Shown in pieces: positions 15,779 through 24,149 of a stretch of 64,000 bases of DNA. The position numbers and the translations under genes are program-made. This stretch comes from Sphingomonas canadensis (GTDB lineage: Bacteria > Pseudomonadota > Alphaproteobacteria > Sphingomonadales > Sphingomonadaceae), in assembly GCF_026013525.1 (NCBI RefSeq), contig NZ_JAPDRA010000010.1, forward strand, positions 106,589-170,588. The letters run 5' to 3'. Under the pieces are notes generated by a model. It had not been told where the DNA came from and did not search any database. It worked only from the letters and a program-made list of their open reading frames with translations. The first letter of the stretch is position 1. The number at the start of each line of letters is the position of its first letter.

Positions 15779-16159
15779 TCAGTCTTCGACGGTGATGTGG
15801 AATGCGCCGGTCTTGGTGTTGCCGCCCTGGGCCACCACAAGCTTGACGCGGTCTCGTCCCAGCGCGATCGGCGCGGTCACCGCCGTGCCACCCGAAGCAT
15901 AAAGCGCCGCGACGCCCGCCGTGCTGTGCGATGCGGCGCGCGGGAAGCAGTGCTTCGTCGCGTTGACGTTGGACTCGGTCCACAGCGTCAGGCCGGTATT
16001 CTCGGACGTGATCGTGAAGTCGACGCCATCGTCGAAGTAGCCCGATCCCGGCTTCACATACTGGATCGAGTGCAGCTTGCCGGAGATATAGGGCGAATAC
16101 GCCGTGGCATCGCCCGACGCATCCGTGGTGGCGGTCACCACATGGGTTCGAACGGTCAT
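15779..16159 (-). CDS. Phage structural protein next to the capsid gene (decoration-like)
   Basis: A 126-residue, beta-rich protein directly after the protease/capsid gene. It begins MTVRTHVVTATTDASGDATA and contains ISGKLHSIQYVKPGSGYFDD and TAPIALGRDRVKLVVAQGGN. Genes in this place often encode head decoration or stabilising proteins, and the composition fits. No family name can be given with confidence. Confidence 0.7.
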   Translation of the reverse strand: MTVRTHVVTATTDASGDATAYSPYISGKLHSIQYVKPGSGYFDDGVDFTITSENTGLTLWTESNVNATKHCFPRAASHSTAGVAALYASGGTAVTAPIALGRDRVKLVVAQGGNTKTGAFHITVED

Positions 16160-16190
16160 GGGATAATCCTTCGTGTCAGATTGCAGGGAT

Positions 16191-16206
16191 AGGGACCGGA
16201 GTCCCT
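16191..16206 (-). other. Short hairpin after the capsid gene
   Basis: AGGGAC and GTCCCT pair around CGGA in the 58-base space between the capsid stop and the next gene. It is GC-rich and lacks a U-run, so it is more likely a messenger-stabilising or attenuating hairpin than a full terminator. Confidence 0.35.
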
Positions 16207-16217
16207 CGCCCGGGGGC

Positions 16218-18122
16218 TCACCAGCTCGTGCCGTCGATCCACTGCACCATGCCGGTGCGGCGCATCGTCCAACTGACGTCCATCAGCATGCGGACACCCA
16301 CGCTCGCGGTCTGCCAGAGCGACCGGACCGGATCGGCCGCGGTCGGGCCGGTGCCGCTCACGATCTCGAGCGGCGAGGTATCCTCCATGTGGATCGTCGC
16401 CTGCTCGGAGACGTCGAACTCCGGATCGCCGCCTGCGCCCGCGAAGTCGGAAACGCGCAGCGCGATCAGCCGGTTGGCAGTGACGTTCGTCGATTCGATG
16501 ATCGTCACGCGCTCCTTGACGCGCTGGAACCAGTTCGGATCGCCGACCGGGCCCTCCATCAGCGACAGATTCAGACCCTGGGCCGAATTCATCAGCACCA
16601 CGATATTGTCGGCGCCGTTCGCGGCGAAGAACGGTGCCAGCAGCGCCTTGAAGTCCTGGCGCACCGCCTGATAGTCGCCGCCCGCAAAGCCGGTCGCGGC
16701 CGCGCCGATGCCATAGAGCAGGCCGGCGGGGCGGACCGCGCTCGACGCGGTAGCGTCCAGCAGCAGCGGATCGAGCGTCGCTCCGGTATCTTCCAGGATT
16801 GCCTGGCGCACGATGCCCTCGATCGCGGGTGTGCTGCGCTTCGCCAGTTCCTTCGTGAAGGGCACGATCACGCCCATCTTCTTCGGCGTCAGCGTCGCGG
16901 CCGCCGTGGTGATCCGGCCGACGCGGATCGGCGAACCCTCGCCGACAAAGCCGCCGCCGGCACCGCCGGCATTGCGCCGCGGCAGCGTGATCGATCCGAA
17001 GCGGTCGAACATCATCGGCATGCTGCGGTCGACCAGCTCGGGCCAGATCGAATGGCCGACAAGCGCGTTCAGGAAACCGACATAGGCGGTCTGCACCAGC
17101 TCGGATGCCCAGCCGGCGGTGCCGGTCGTGCCCACGGTCTGGTCCGCCTTGGCAATGATCCCCACGGCCTCGTGACCCGGATAACGCTGCTCCAGCGCCT
17201 GGTCGAGGGTCATTTCGCCAAAGTGCGAGACGCCGCGAACGACCATCGCACGCACCAGAAGGTCCATGCCGTCTTTTTCGGAATGGCCCAGCGGCCGGCG
17301 CGGCTGCGCATGCGTGCGCTGCTGGCCGCCCTGGCTGCCCGCGCCATTGGCGCCGGGTGCAACGATCGCCGCTCCGATTTTCGCCTCGGATGCCTTCAGC
17401 GCTGCCAGGCTGCGCTCCTGCGTGTCGATCTGCGTGTTGAGCTCCTCGATCGCGTCGAGGTCGAGCGACTCCGCCGCCGTCAGTTCGGCCAGCTTGTCGC
17501 GCTTGATGTTCAGATCCTGCTGCGCATTCTCGATGCGCTGCGAAAGCGTCAGGTTCATCGTCTTTGTCCTGTGGGTTTGGTGGAGGTCGGGGGCGTTCCC
17601 GCCCGCTTGAGACGTGGTTGCCGGGCACGGGTCGGCATGCTCGCCAAAGGCCAGGCCGATCGTCTCGGCAGAAAGATTGAGCGACTTCGCAACGGCCAGC
17701 GCCGCCGGATTCGCGGGCACCGACACGAGCGAGGTTTCGAGCAGCTCCTGCTCGAGGAACTTGGTGCCGCGGTACGGCTTCTCTGGATCCATTGGCTCGG
17801 ACTTGCGCGGAATGAACCCGACGGAGACAGCGCGGAGCACGCCCTGCTCGACCAAGCTGATCAGTTCGTCGATCCGCGCGCTCGTCCCGCGTGCGGCGAG
17901 GTTGAGCCGGCCGATTAGCTTGCCGCCCTCGACGCGGACATTGGACCACGTGCCGATCGGGAAGCTCGCATTGTGACCGAACAGCGCAATGGGGTTCTTC
18001 TTGAACCAGCGCAGGTCCCAGCCCTTGGGGTCGACGGTGTCGCCGTATCGATCGAGCGTCGCGTCCGACAGCACGAAGTCGAGCCCGGCCCCGCCATCGC
18101 TGGTGACCTTGCAAATCAGCAT
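16218..18122 (-). CDS. Fused prohead protease and major capsid protein
   Basis: A 634-residue protein that joins two genes usually separate. Residues 1-160 are an HK97-type (U35) prohead protease with His50 (ALFGHNAS), Ser100 (RAVSVGF) and Glu129 (LLETSLVSVPAN). Residues about 189-275 form a helical scaffold-like region, and 290-634 are an HK97-fold capsid protein. Met189 (base 17558) has AGGA eight to nine bases upstream, so a separate capsid chain may also be initiated there. It lies directly after the large terminase and before the portal, reversing the usual order. Confidence 0.93.
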   Translation of the reverse strand: MLICKVTSDGGAGLDFVLSDATLDRYGDTVDPKGWDLRWFKKNPIALFGHNASFPIGTWSNVRVEGGKLIGRLNLAARGTSARIDELISLVEQGVLRAVSVGFIPRKSEPMDPEKPYRGTKFLEQELLETSLVSVPANPAALAVAKSLNLSAETIGLAFGEHADPCPATTSQAGGNAPDLHQTHRTKTMNLTLSQRIENAQQDLNIKRDKLAELTAAESLDLDAIEELNTQIDTQERSLAALKASEAKIGAAIVAPGANGAGSQGGQQRTHAQPRRPLGHSEKDGMDLLVRAMVVRGVSHFGEMTLDQALEQRYPGHEAVGIIAKADQTVGTTGTAGWASELVQTAYVGFLNALVGHSIWPELVDRSMPMMFDRFGSITLPRRNAGGAGGGFVGEGSPIRVGRITTAAATLTPKKMGVIVPFTKELAKRSTPAIEGIVRQAILEDTGATLDPLLLDATASSAVRPAGLLYGIGAAATGFAGGDYQAVRQDFKALLAPFFAANGADNIVVLMNSAQGLNLSLMEGPVGDPNWFQRVKERVTIIESTNVTANRLIALRVSDFAGAGGDPEFDVSEQATIHMEDTSPLEIVSGTGPTAADPVRSLWQTASVGVRMLMDVSWTMRRTGMVQWIDGTSW

Positions 18123-18143
18123 GTTCTTGAAACCTCTCGGCTG

Positions 18144-19874
18144 TCAGGCAATCATCGCGCCCACGTCGACGGCAGCCTCGCTCCCCGCCATCGCCACGCC
18201 CAGTGCGCAGATCAGCGCGACCGGATTGTCGATTTTCAGATGCTTCTGCCCTTCGGGCTTTCGCGGAAACACATTCTCGTTGGCGTCGGTGCGCGCCACG
18301 ACGTTCGATATCTCCCACTCCATCACCGGGCAGCCGCCATGGCGGATGCGGTTGGAGCGGGAGAGCGAGTCGAGCTCCTTCATCGGCGCGCTCAAATTCG
18401 CGGTGCTCATGCGATATTCGAGCACCGGCACGCCCCGTTTTTGGAGCGAGAGCGCGAACTGCGTCATCTCCCACGGATCATATGCCACCTGTTCGATGGC
18501 GAACCGGCTGGATGCCTGATCGATGGCCAGCCCCAGCTCGTCGTAATCGGTGACGTTGCCGTCGGTGACGTCCAGCAGCCCCAGCGCGTCCCACGCCTGA
18601 TAGTGCGGAACTTCGGCCACCAGGTCGCTCGGCACGAAATAGCGTCCGATCCGGATGTACGGATCGTCCGCCGTCGCCTTTTCCCCGATCGGCGGGAAAA
18701 GATACTCCAGCGCCGTGATATCGTTGTTCGACGCGCCGTCGATCGACAGCAGGCACCGCCGCCCCTGCAGCTCGGGCAGCAGCAGCGCCTCGGCGGCACG
18801 CATCGGGATCCCGGAATCGCGGCAGCGGCGCCACGCCTCGACGTCGAAGAACGCGGCCCGCGCCGAAACCCACAGGTTCAGGTGCTTGGTCTTGAAGACC
18901 CCGGCCTTGCGCGGCACGGCGATCGCGTCGCGCTGCCGCGCCTTCAGGAAGTCGCCGTCGACCGACACCCCATAGTTGGGGTTGGCCTTGCGGAGCGCCT
19001 GCTCCGATTTCCAGTCGTCTCCCTCGTCGATCGTGTATTCGACGAAGAACACCTCGTCGTCGATCGGCGGCCCGCCGTTGTGGCCGATCCCGGCGAGCTT
19101 CTTCCGCTCGTCCAGGATGTCCGCGTAACAAGGGCCGGCCAGGTTGTCGCCCGCCGTGGTGATCTTCACCTGCAGGGGCTGCTCGCGCGCGCCCATGCCG
19201 GTCTGCATCGTGTCGACCTGGCCGTCGTCGGGATGCTCGTGATATTCGTCGTGGATCGAGCAGCTCGGGCTCTGCCCGTCGCCCGGATCCCCGATGATCG
19301 TCTCGAACTTGCTGGCGTCGGCCACCCGCGTCAGCGACTTGGCGTTCACCTCGACGCCGAACTTGGCGAGCAGCGCGGGCGTGCGAAACGCCATCAGCCG
19401 CGCCGGGCCGAACACCTCCCACGCCTGCTTTTCGTTCGTGGCGCCCGAATAGACCTCGGCGCCGAACTCGCCGTCGGCGCAGAACATGTAGAGGCCGATG
19501 CCCGCGGCGATCGCCGACTTGCCGTTCTTGCGCGGCACGACAATGAACAGCACCCGGAACCGGCGCAGCCCCGTCGCCTTGCGCAGCCACCCGAAGGTGC
19601 AGCACAGGATCCAGATCTGCCACGGCTCCAGCCGGATCGTTTCTTTCTTCCGGGCCCACTTGCCCTTCGAGTGCGGCAGCCGCTCGATGAACTTGCAGAC
19701 GCGCGCCGCCTTCGCGGTGTCGAACCGGAACGGAAAATCCTTGCGCTTCGCCGCCTTCAGCTCGTCCAGGAACCGGCGGCATTGCAGGCGGATCGATTGC
19801 CCCGCCGGGATCCGCCCCTTTACGACGTCGCCGGCATACCCCCGCGCGATCGCCGCATAGTCCCGCTCCTCCAC
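18144..19874 (-). CDS. Phage terminase large subunit
   Basis: A 576-residue packaging motor. Walker A is VVPRKNGKS (residues 112-120) and Walker B with the catalytic acid is SIHDEYHEH (about 206-214, D209/E210). The C-terminal half carries the nuclease domain, with LLSIDGASNNDITALEYLFP around residue 350. This is the HK97-like/YmfN-type terminase. The start is GTG 19874, overlapping no stop but one base from the upstream TGA. Confidence 0.95.
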   Translation of the reverse strand: MEERDYAAIARGYAGDVVKGRIPAGQSIRLQCRRFLDELKAAKRKDFPFRFDTAKAARVCKFIERLPHSKGKWARKKETIRLEPWQIWILCCTFGWLRKATGLRRFRVLFIVVPRKNGKSAIAAGIGLYMFCADGEFGAEVYSGATNEKQAWEVFGPARLMAFRTPALLAKFGVEVNAKSLTRVADASKFETIIGDPGDGQSPSCSIHDEYHEHPDDGQVDTMQTGMGAREQPLQVKITTAGDNLAGPCYADILDERKKLAGIGHNGGPPIDDEVFFVEYTIDEGDDWKSEQALRKANPNYGVSVDGDFLKARQRDAIAVPRKAGVFKTKHLNLWVSARAAFFDVEAWRRCRDSGIPMRAAEALLLPELQGRRCLLSIDGASNNDITALEYLFPPIGEKATADDPYIRIGRYFVPSDLVAEVPHYQAWDALGLLDVTDGNVTDYDELGLAIDQASSRFAIEQVAYDPWEMTQFALSLQKRGVPVLEYRMSTANLSAPMKELDSLSRSNRIRHGGCPVMEWEISNVVARTDANENVFPRKPEGQKHLKIDNPVALICALGVAMAGSEAAVDVGAMIA

Positions 19875-19875
19875 A

Positions 19876-20223
19876 TCAGCTCAGGCCAGGCGCTCGGGTG
19901 CCGACCTTCTGGTTGGTGTCCTCCCACACGAATTCACCGAACTCGCCGACGGGAAAATGTCCCCCGCAATGGCAGCAGAAAGTGCCCGAGTAGAATTCGG
20001 GCTGGCGCGCATAGGTCTCGGCCAGCGCCCGCCCCATGTTGGTGGTCGTGCCGCACTTCGTATGGAGATACGTGTGCCGCACCGGCTCGACGAAACCCTT
20101 GGCCCGCTCCTCGGCGCTCAGCACCACATAGCCGGCCTGCTGGCCATCGGCGCGCAGCGTCCTGTGGCTACCGTCGGCCGGCACCGGTGAGCCGTCCGTC
20201 AGCGTCGTTCGTTCGGCACCCAT
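19876..20223 (-). CDS. Phage zinc-binding-like protein between terminase genes
   Basis: A 115-residue protein with GGAG eight bases before ATG 20223. It contains three cysteine sites, HTKCGTTTNM and TFCCHCGGHFPVGEFGEFVW, which could hold a zinc ion. Proteins of this type often sit between the terminase subunits, but their role is not known to me. Confidence 0.7.
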   Translation of the reverse strand: MGAERTTLTDGSPVPADGSHRTLRADGQQAGYVVLSAEERAKGFVEPVRHTYLHTKCGTTTNMGRALAETYARQPEFYSGTFCCHCGGHFPVGEFGEFVWEDTNQKVGTRAPGLS

Positions 20224-20240
20224 GCGGGCATCTCCTGTCC

Positions 20241-20744
20241 TCAGAAATCGTCGAAGGCGCCGGGATCGGCCTTGTGCCCCGAAGCCAGCCGCATCGCGGC
20301 CGAGGGATTGAGCATCAGCTCGCCCAGCAACGACTGCGCCTGGCGCATCGCGTCCGAAAGCATCGTCACCTCCGGCCGCGCCCGCACCATCCGCGTGATG
20401 ACGGCGCGCCCTGCGACCGTGCGGATGGTCTCGGTCGAATAGGTGTCGCCCTCGATCTCCAGCACGGCCTTCAGCCGCTGGATCTGCGCCAGGCGCTGCG
20501 CGAGCAGCGCGACGTGCTCGGCGAAATGCGGGCTCGCCCGCTTCTGCTCTTCGAGCATTCGCGCGATCGAACCGAACATCAGCTGTTCCAGGTCCGTCAG
20601 ATGCAGGGGCGCGATCATCGGCCCCAGCGGCACGTCCTCGCCGATGGCGAGCTGGCGATCCTGCCGATCGGTGCCGGCGAGCAGCTTCAGCGCCGGATCC
20701 TTGCGCTTCCGCCCGGCCCCGGGCCGCGGACCTCCGCTACCCAT
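20241..20744 (-). CDS. Phage terminase small subunit (P27 family)
   Basis: A 167-residue protein starting at ATG 20744, chosen over a GTG 12 bases earlier because GAGG lies six bases before it. It opens with the diagnostic GPRPGAGRKRKD and LKLLAGTDR, then a long helical region (residues about 55-130) and an acidic end. P27-type subunits recognise the packaging site and load the large subunit. An HNH gene lies directly upstream, as in HK97-like cos phages. Confidence 0.92.
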   Translation of the reverse strand: MGSGGPRPGAGRKRKDPALKLLAGTDRQDRQLAIGEDVPLGPMIAPLHLTDLEQLMFGSIARMLEEQKRASPHFAEHVALLAQRLAQIQRLKAVLEIEGDTYSTETIRTVAGRAVITRMVRARPEVTMLSDAMRQAQSLLGELMLNPSAAMRLASGHKADPGAFDDF

Positions 20745-20844
20745 CGCCCGCCTCACTTTTTAGTTTTTGATTTTGCCCACGTAAAAATTGACCGGGACTG
20801 TCGGTGTCCGGCCCGATCGCCCCCAGATTTCGACCCGCCCCCCC

Positions 20845-21162
20845 CTATCGCGGCCCGTAGCGGCCCGCGGCGCGCTCCTCGGCCGACTTGGCGTCGTGGC
20901 AGGCCTTGCAGAGCCCCTGCTTGTTGCTCCGCTCGTCCCCGCCGCCCCGCGCCAGCGGCACGATGTGGTCCACCTCGACGCTAGCAGCCGTCAGGCCCCG
21001 CTCCAGGCACCGCCTGCAGAGCGGCTCCTCGCGCAGCACCGTGGCGCGATCGCGCTGCCCGGCGCGCCCGCGCTTGCGGTTGTCGGCCTGGTGCGGTGGC
21101 TTGGCCCAGGGCTCCTTCGGCTTCCAGCCCGGCGGGCGGAAGCGCGGCGCCTGGCGCGGCAT
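20845..21162 (-). CDS. HNH endonuclease next to terminase
   Basis: A 105-residue protein with an ATGA overlap with its upstream neighbour. The order CRRCLERG, VEVDHIVPLARGG, then N and LCKACHDAKS is a full HNH motif with two CxxC zinc pairs. In HK97-like phages such a protein helps the terminase cut cos DNA. The 88-base gap to the small terminase gene is a candidate place for cos. Confidence 0.9.
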   Translation of the reverse strand: MPRQAPRFRPPGWKPKEPWAKPPHQADNRKRGRAGQRDRATVLREEPLCRRCLERGLTAASVEVDHIVPLARGGGDERSNKQGLCKACHDAKSAEERAAGRYGPR

Positions 21163-21380
21163 CAGGGCACTACCACGCCCAACCCGCGCAGATCCTCGTC
21201 CAGCTCGGCGATGCGCCGGTCCAGCTCAGCGACGATCACGGGACGCACCGCCGCGATCATGGCGTCGTCCTGATACCTGCCGGCGATCGTCACGCCGAAA
21301 GGCGCCTGGTCGCGCTGCTCGATCAGGCTAGCCCGCGCCTGATAGGCCTGCGCCGCCAGCCTGAAGTTCTCGATCTTCAC
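21162..21380 (-). CDS. Small helical protein in the gam cluster
   Basis: A 72-residue protein starting at GTG 21380 with a GTGA overlap with the Gam-like gene's stop and ending with an ATGA overlap with the HNH gene. It is mostly helical (FRLAAQAYQARASLIEQRDQ and VIVAELDRRIAELDEDL). Being locked between two genes by overlaps supports its reality. Function unknown. Confidence 0.7.
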   Translation of the reverse strand: MKIENFRLAAQAYQARASLIEQRDQAPFGVTIAGRYQDDAMIAAVRPVIVAELDRRIAELDEDLRGLGVVVP

Positions 21381-21901
21381 CGCGCGCCCTCGCCCGCGAT
21401 GGTGCCGTCCTGCACCTCGCGCTTCAGCACGAACTCCTCGCCCTGCAGCTTGGCCAGCCCCAGCCCGCCCAGCTTCTTGCCGTCCGTGCCATCCAGCCCC
21501 TTCAGCGCCGCCGCCTTGTCGATCGAATAGGTGACGCGCAGATAGGGCGCGCCCCAAGCCTTGGCGCGCAGCGCAGACACCACGGCGTCCTCGGTCACGC
21601 CCTCGCGCACGATGCCGAGCTTGGCCCGGCCCTTGCGCGTGCCCAGCTCGCACCCAGCGAACACGAACGTCTTGCGCCCCTCGGGCAGCAGCTGCTTGCC
21701 GCCCGCCGCCCACCACGCCTCGATCTTGCCGCGCACCGCCGCGATCTCGGCCGTCAGCGGCGCCAGCGCGGCGTCCGCCTCCAGGTTGGCGCGCGCGATC
21801 CGGTCGTTGCGCGCTGCCTCGGTCGCGACGATCATCGCGTCGAGCTGCGCCCAGCGCTCGATCAGCGTGCCCCCGCGCCGCGTCGCCTGCGCCGGCGTCA
21901 T
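21377..21901 (-). CDS. gam: Mu Gam-like DNA-end protection protein
   Basis: A 174-residue protein, about the length of Mu Gam. It has an N-terminal helix (LIERWAQLDAMIVATEAARN), a second helix with ALAPLTAEIAAVRGKIEAWW, and the conserved turn LPEGRKTFVFAGCELGTRKG. Gam binds DNA ends like a bacterial Ku and blocks RecBCD/AddAB-type exonucleases. It would protect phage DNA from the host AddAB encoded at 46.6-53.0 kb in this same window. It is joined to its neighbours by ATGA and GTGA. Confidence 0.9.
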   Translation of the reverse strand: MTPAQATRRGGTLIERWAQLDAMIVATEAARNDRIARANLEADAALAPLTAEIAAVRGKIEAWWAAGGKQLLPEGRKTFVFAGCELGTRKGRAKLGIVREGVTEDAVVSALRAKAWGAPYLRVTYSIDKAAALKGLDGTDGKKLGGLGLAKLQGEEFVLKREVQDGTIAGEGAR

Positions 21902-22065
21902 GCCCGCGCCCCCTGCGCCAGCGCCGCCCGCACCCGCGCCAGCCAGGCAGGCGATACGAGGACGGCGTCGCCGGTCAGCTCGGGCCGGGGCCGCGGCGCC
22001 GCCAGCACGCGATCGATCTCCGCCACGATCCCGCCAGCGCCGCCGCCATGGCGCGCCCGGCTCAC
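21898..22065 (-). CDS. 55-residue protein locked between overlapping genes
   Basis: Starts with GTG 22065 in a GTGA overlap with the upstream stop and ends with TGA inside an ATGA with the Gam-like start. The product has a basic/Gly N-terminus, then VAEIDRVLAAPRPRPELTGD and VLVSPAWLARVRAALAQ. Both overlaps match the style of the neighbours. No family recognised. Confidence 0.6.
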   Translation of the reverse strand: MSRARHGGGAGGIVAEIDRVLAAPRPRPELTGDAVLVSPAWLARVRAALAQGARA

Positions 22066-22259
22066 CGCGGTACCGCCATGAAGCGGCGCGGAATCGCCCG
22101 CGGCCAGTGCAGGCCGATCGGCTCGCCGTCCTTCGTCGCGATCAGCCGCACGCTGTGCCGCCGCCCGTCCACGCCCGTGAACGTCAGCGTGCGGCGCTTC
22201 AGCCCCGCGGCCTTCATGATATTCTTCTCGATCCGGCGGACCAGGCTGCTCATGCCCAC
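22062..22259 (-). CDS. Small basic phage protein
   Basis: A 65-residue basic protein that begins MGMSSLVRRIEKNIMKAAGL and continues as a short beta-rich part with RHSVRLIATKDGEPIGLHWP. It overlaps the upstream gene by ten bases and the downstream gene by GTGA. No known family. Confidence 0.6.
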   Translation of the reverse strand: MGMSSLVRRIEKNIMKAAGLKRRTLTFTGVDGRRHSVRLIATKDGEPIGLHWPRAIPRRFMAVPR

Positions 22260-22477
22260 ACTCCCCTGCCGTTTCTGGATAGGCGCACCGGTACCGATGC
22301 CGGCCGGCCCGCGTCGCCGCGAAAAGCGGCCACCAGCGCCGCGGCTATCGCCTGCGCGCGCTCCTCCAGTGTGTCCAAATGACCGGCGCCCCGGATGCCC
22401 AGCCGCAGATCGCGGACGAGCAGGTCAAGCTCGTCGCGGACGTCCTCTACCTGATCGACGATCTGCGGCCGGGACAT
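22250..22477 (-). CDS. Small helical phage protein
   Basis: A 75-residue protein starting at ATG 22477 because AGGAAAGG precedes it; longer versions to the left of this start cross a strong hairpin and have unlikely composition. Residues 5-55 are helical and acidic (VDQVEDVRDELDLLVRDLRL). It is the first gene of a chain with overlaps down to the HNH gene. Confidence 0.65.
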   Translation of the reverse strand: MSRPQIVDQVEDVRDELDLLVRDLRLGIRGAGHLDTLEERAQAIAAALVAAFRGDAGRPASVPVRLSRNGRGVWA

Positions 22478-22497
22478 GAAGCGCCTTTCCTGAAGCG

Positions 22498-22534
22498 CGA
22501 AGCCCGCCGGCCCTCGTGGGGCCGGCGGGCTTCG
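22498..22534. terminator. 16-bp perfect hairpin before the gam gene chain
   Basis: Bases 22498-22513 pair exactly with 22519-22534 around TCGTG. It is very GC-rich and sits in a 160-base gap upstream of the chain that starts at 22477. Neither strand has a U-run. It could be an attenuator, an antitermination site or a processing signal. Confidence 0.5.
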
Positions 22535-22637
22535 GACGCACCTGTGGCGGGGCCGGATTTGGCAGTTCGGGCGCGATTCCGGGGGGTGGTTTTTCGGAAG
22601 GTGTCCGAAACTCACCCCCCTTAGCGGAGGCGGCCCC

Positions 22638-23318
22638 TCACACCCCGGCCCGGATATGCGCCAGCCGCACATCCACCTCGTCCACCGATCGCCGCACGCC
22701 GTCCAGCGTCTCCGGCCAGTCGTCCAGCGCGCGCCCCAGCGCCCGCTTCGCCTGCAGCTCGCCGGCGCGATACCGGCGCGCCGCGCGCTTGATGCCCAGA
22801 TCCTCGACGATCATCGCCAGCACCAGCGGGCGCCACCGGCCCAGCGCCGCGCTCCAGGCGCGATAGGCCCGCTCCTCGCGCACGTCGCGCAGCCGCTCGA
22901 AAAACGCCCCGCCGCGCCGCCCGCCGTCCACGCGCGTCTCCAGGCTGGCGGTGCGCATCGCCGCGTCCCTGCCGATCCGCTCGGCCACGGCCCGGATCGC
23001 CTCCGCCGCGGCGAGCTGGTCGGCGGTGATCGCGCCGCTGATGGCCAGCCGCGCCAGCGCGCCCTGGCGCGTGCGCCGCGCGCGGTACAGCGTCTCCGGC
23101 GTCGCCTCGCAGCGCAGCCCGCCGGCTGCGCGCCATTCGGCCTCGATCGCGCGCCGCTCCACCCGCGCCTGGCGCGCGGCGCGCACCTGCGCCCGGTTGC
23201 GCGCCTCCGCCTCGGCCCGTGCGGCCTCGATCCCGGCGAGCCGCGGCGCGGCGCACCGGCGCAGTGCGTCATCGTTCCGATCGCCGCCCCGCCGTGCCAT
23301 GCCTGCCTCCGCCGTCAT
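22638..23318 (-). CDS. Arg-rich helical protein, possible late-gene regulator
   Basis: A 226-residue, highly basic, mostly helical protein. The C-terminal half includes MIVEDLGIKRAARRYRAGEL and LDDWPETLDGVRRSVDEVDV, which resembles a helix-turn-helix of phage late regulators. It lies second in the leftward operon behind a winged-helix gene, the place where antiterminators or late activators often lie. The call is tentative; composition alone does not decide it. Confidence 0.55.
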   Translation of the reverse strand: MTAEAGMARRGGDRNDDALRRCAAPRLAGIEAARAEAEARNRAQVRAARQARVERRAIEAEWRAAGGLRCEATPETLYRARRTRQGALARLAISGAITADQLAAAEAIRAVAERIGRDAAMRTASLETRVDGGRRGGAFFERLRDVREERAYRAWSAALGRWRPLVLAMIVEDLGIKRAARRYRAGELQAKRALGRALDDWPETLDGVRRSVDEVDVRLAHIRAGV

Positions 23319-23327
23319 CGCCGCGGT

Positions 23328-23693
23328 CTATTCCAGCTCCGGGGCCAGCGGCAGGGTGAGATTCGGCAACGTCGCCGTCCGCGTGGCCACGTCGATCCGC
23401 CATCCCTCGCGGCGCAGCAGCAGCAGCGCCTGGTTGCGGCTCACCATCGCCGCCGGTTCGGTCAGCACCAGCCCGCGCCGCGCGCCCGTGCGCCGCAACA
23501 TGCCCCGCGCCTCGAGCTGGCGCACCAGCTCCTTCGCCCGCTCGCTGCTCACGCCCAGCGCCGCCGCGATTTCCGAATAGGTCGGGCTCTCGCCATGCGC
23601 GACGAAATACAGCTCGATGAAGCCAAGCGCCTGCAGGCGCCGGCTGCTCATCGCCGGCGTCAGCGGAACCGGGGTCAACGCTTCGGGCACCAC
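23328..23693 (-). CDS. Winged-helix regulator, first gene of the late operon
   Basis: A 121-residue protein starting at GTG 23693, with GGGAGGG four bases upstream. Residues about 17-75 have a helix-turn-helix (SPTYSEIAAALGVSSERAKE) followed by a wing (ARGMLRRTGARRGLVLTEPA), LexA-N-like. It is first in the leftward late operon and divergent from the nuclease-like gene, so it may switch on late genes or control its own promoter. Confidence 0.65.
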   Translation of the reverse strand: MVPEALTPVPLTPAMSSRRLQALGFIELYFVAHGESPTYSEIAAALGVSSERAKELVRQLEARGMLRRTGARRGLVLTEPAAMVSRNQALLLLRREGWRIDVATRTATLPNLTLPLAPELE

Positions 23694-23768
23694 CTCGCCC
23701 TCCCGCCCCGGAACATAGCAAGACCGCTGGAAATTGCGAGGGTTAGGCGGGTGCGCTATGCCCCGCCG

Positions 23769-24149
23769 ATGCCCGGCTTCGTCCTTCTCGCCTGCGCCCT
23801 GGTGGCGATCGACGGCGATACGCTGCGCTGCGCCGGGCCCGGCGGCGAGCATATCCGCCTGATCGGCATCGACGCGCCGGAGCTGCCCGGGCATTGCCGC
23901 CCCGATCGCCGCTGCGCGCCCGGCGATCCCATCGCGTCCCGCGCCGCGCTGGCTGCCGGGCTCCGCGGCCGCGCCACGATCGAGCGGCTGGGCAAGGACC
24001 GCTACGGCCGCACGCTGGCCCGCGTGCGCGTCAGCGGCGTCGACCTCGGCTGCCGCCAGCTCGCGGGCGGGCACGCGATCTATGTCGCGGCGTGGGATAC
24101 CGGCGGGCGGGTCGCGCGCGGATGCCGGATCAGCGGCACGCGGCCTTGA
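23769..24149 (+). CDS. Secreted thermonuclease-like (SNase) protein
   Basis: A 126-residue protein. A short hydrophobic N-terminus (MPGFVLLACALVAIDGDTLR) leads directly into the SNase fold. The catalytic residues of this family are visible: DGDT, the Arg in HIRLIGIDAPEL with its Asp and Glu, and the second Arg in KDRYGRTLARV. It would cut DNA and RNA in the periplasm or outside. It is divergent from the late operon and its end overlaps the membrane protein gene by 20 bases, tail to tail. It looks like cargo rather than a morphogenesis gene. Confidence 0.8.
   Translation: MPGFVLLACALVAIDGDTLRCAGPGGEHIRLIGIDAPELPGHCRPDRRCAPGDPIASRAALAAGLRGRATIERLGKDRYGRTLARVRVSGVDLGCRQLAGGHAIYVAAWDTGGRVARGCRISGTRP

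Noticed and set aside
17973..20984. A 1003-codon open frame opposite the terminase genes
   Set aside because: Same reason: composition is that of a reverse-complement shadow and the other strand codes for clear terminase subunits.
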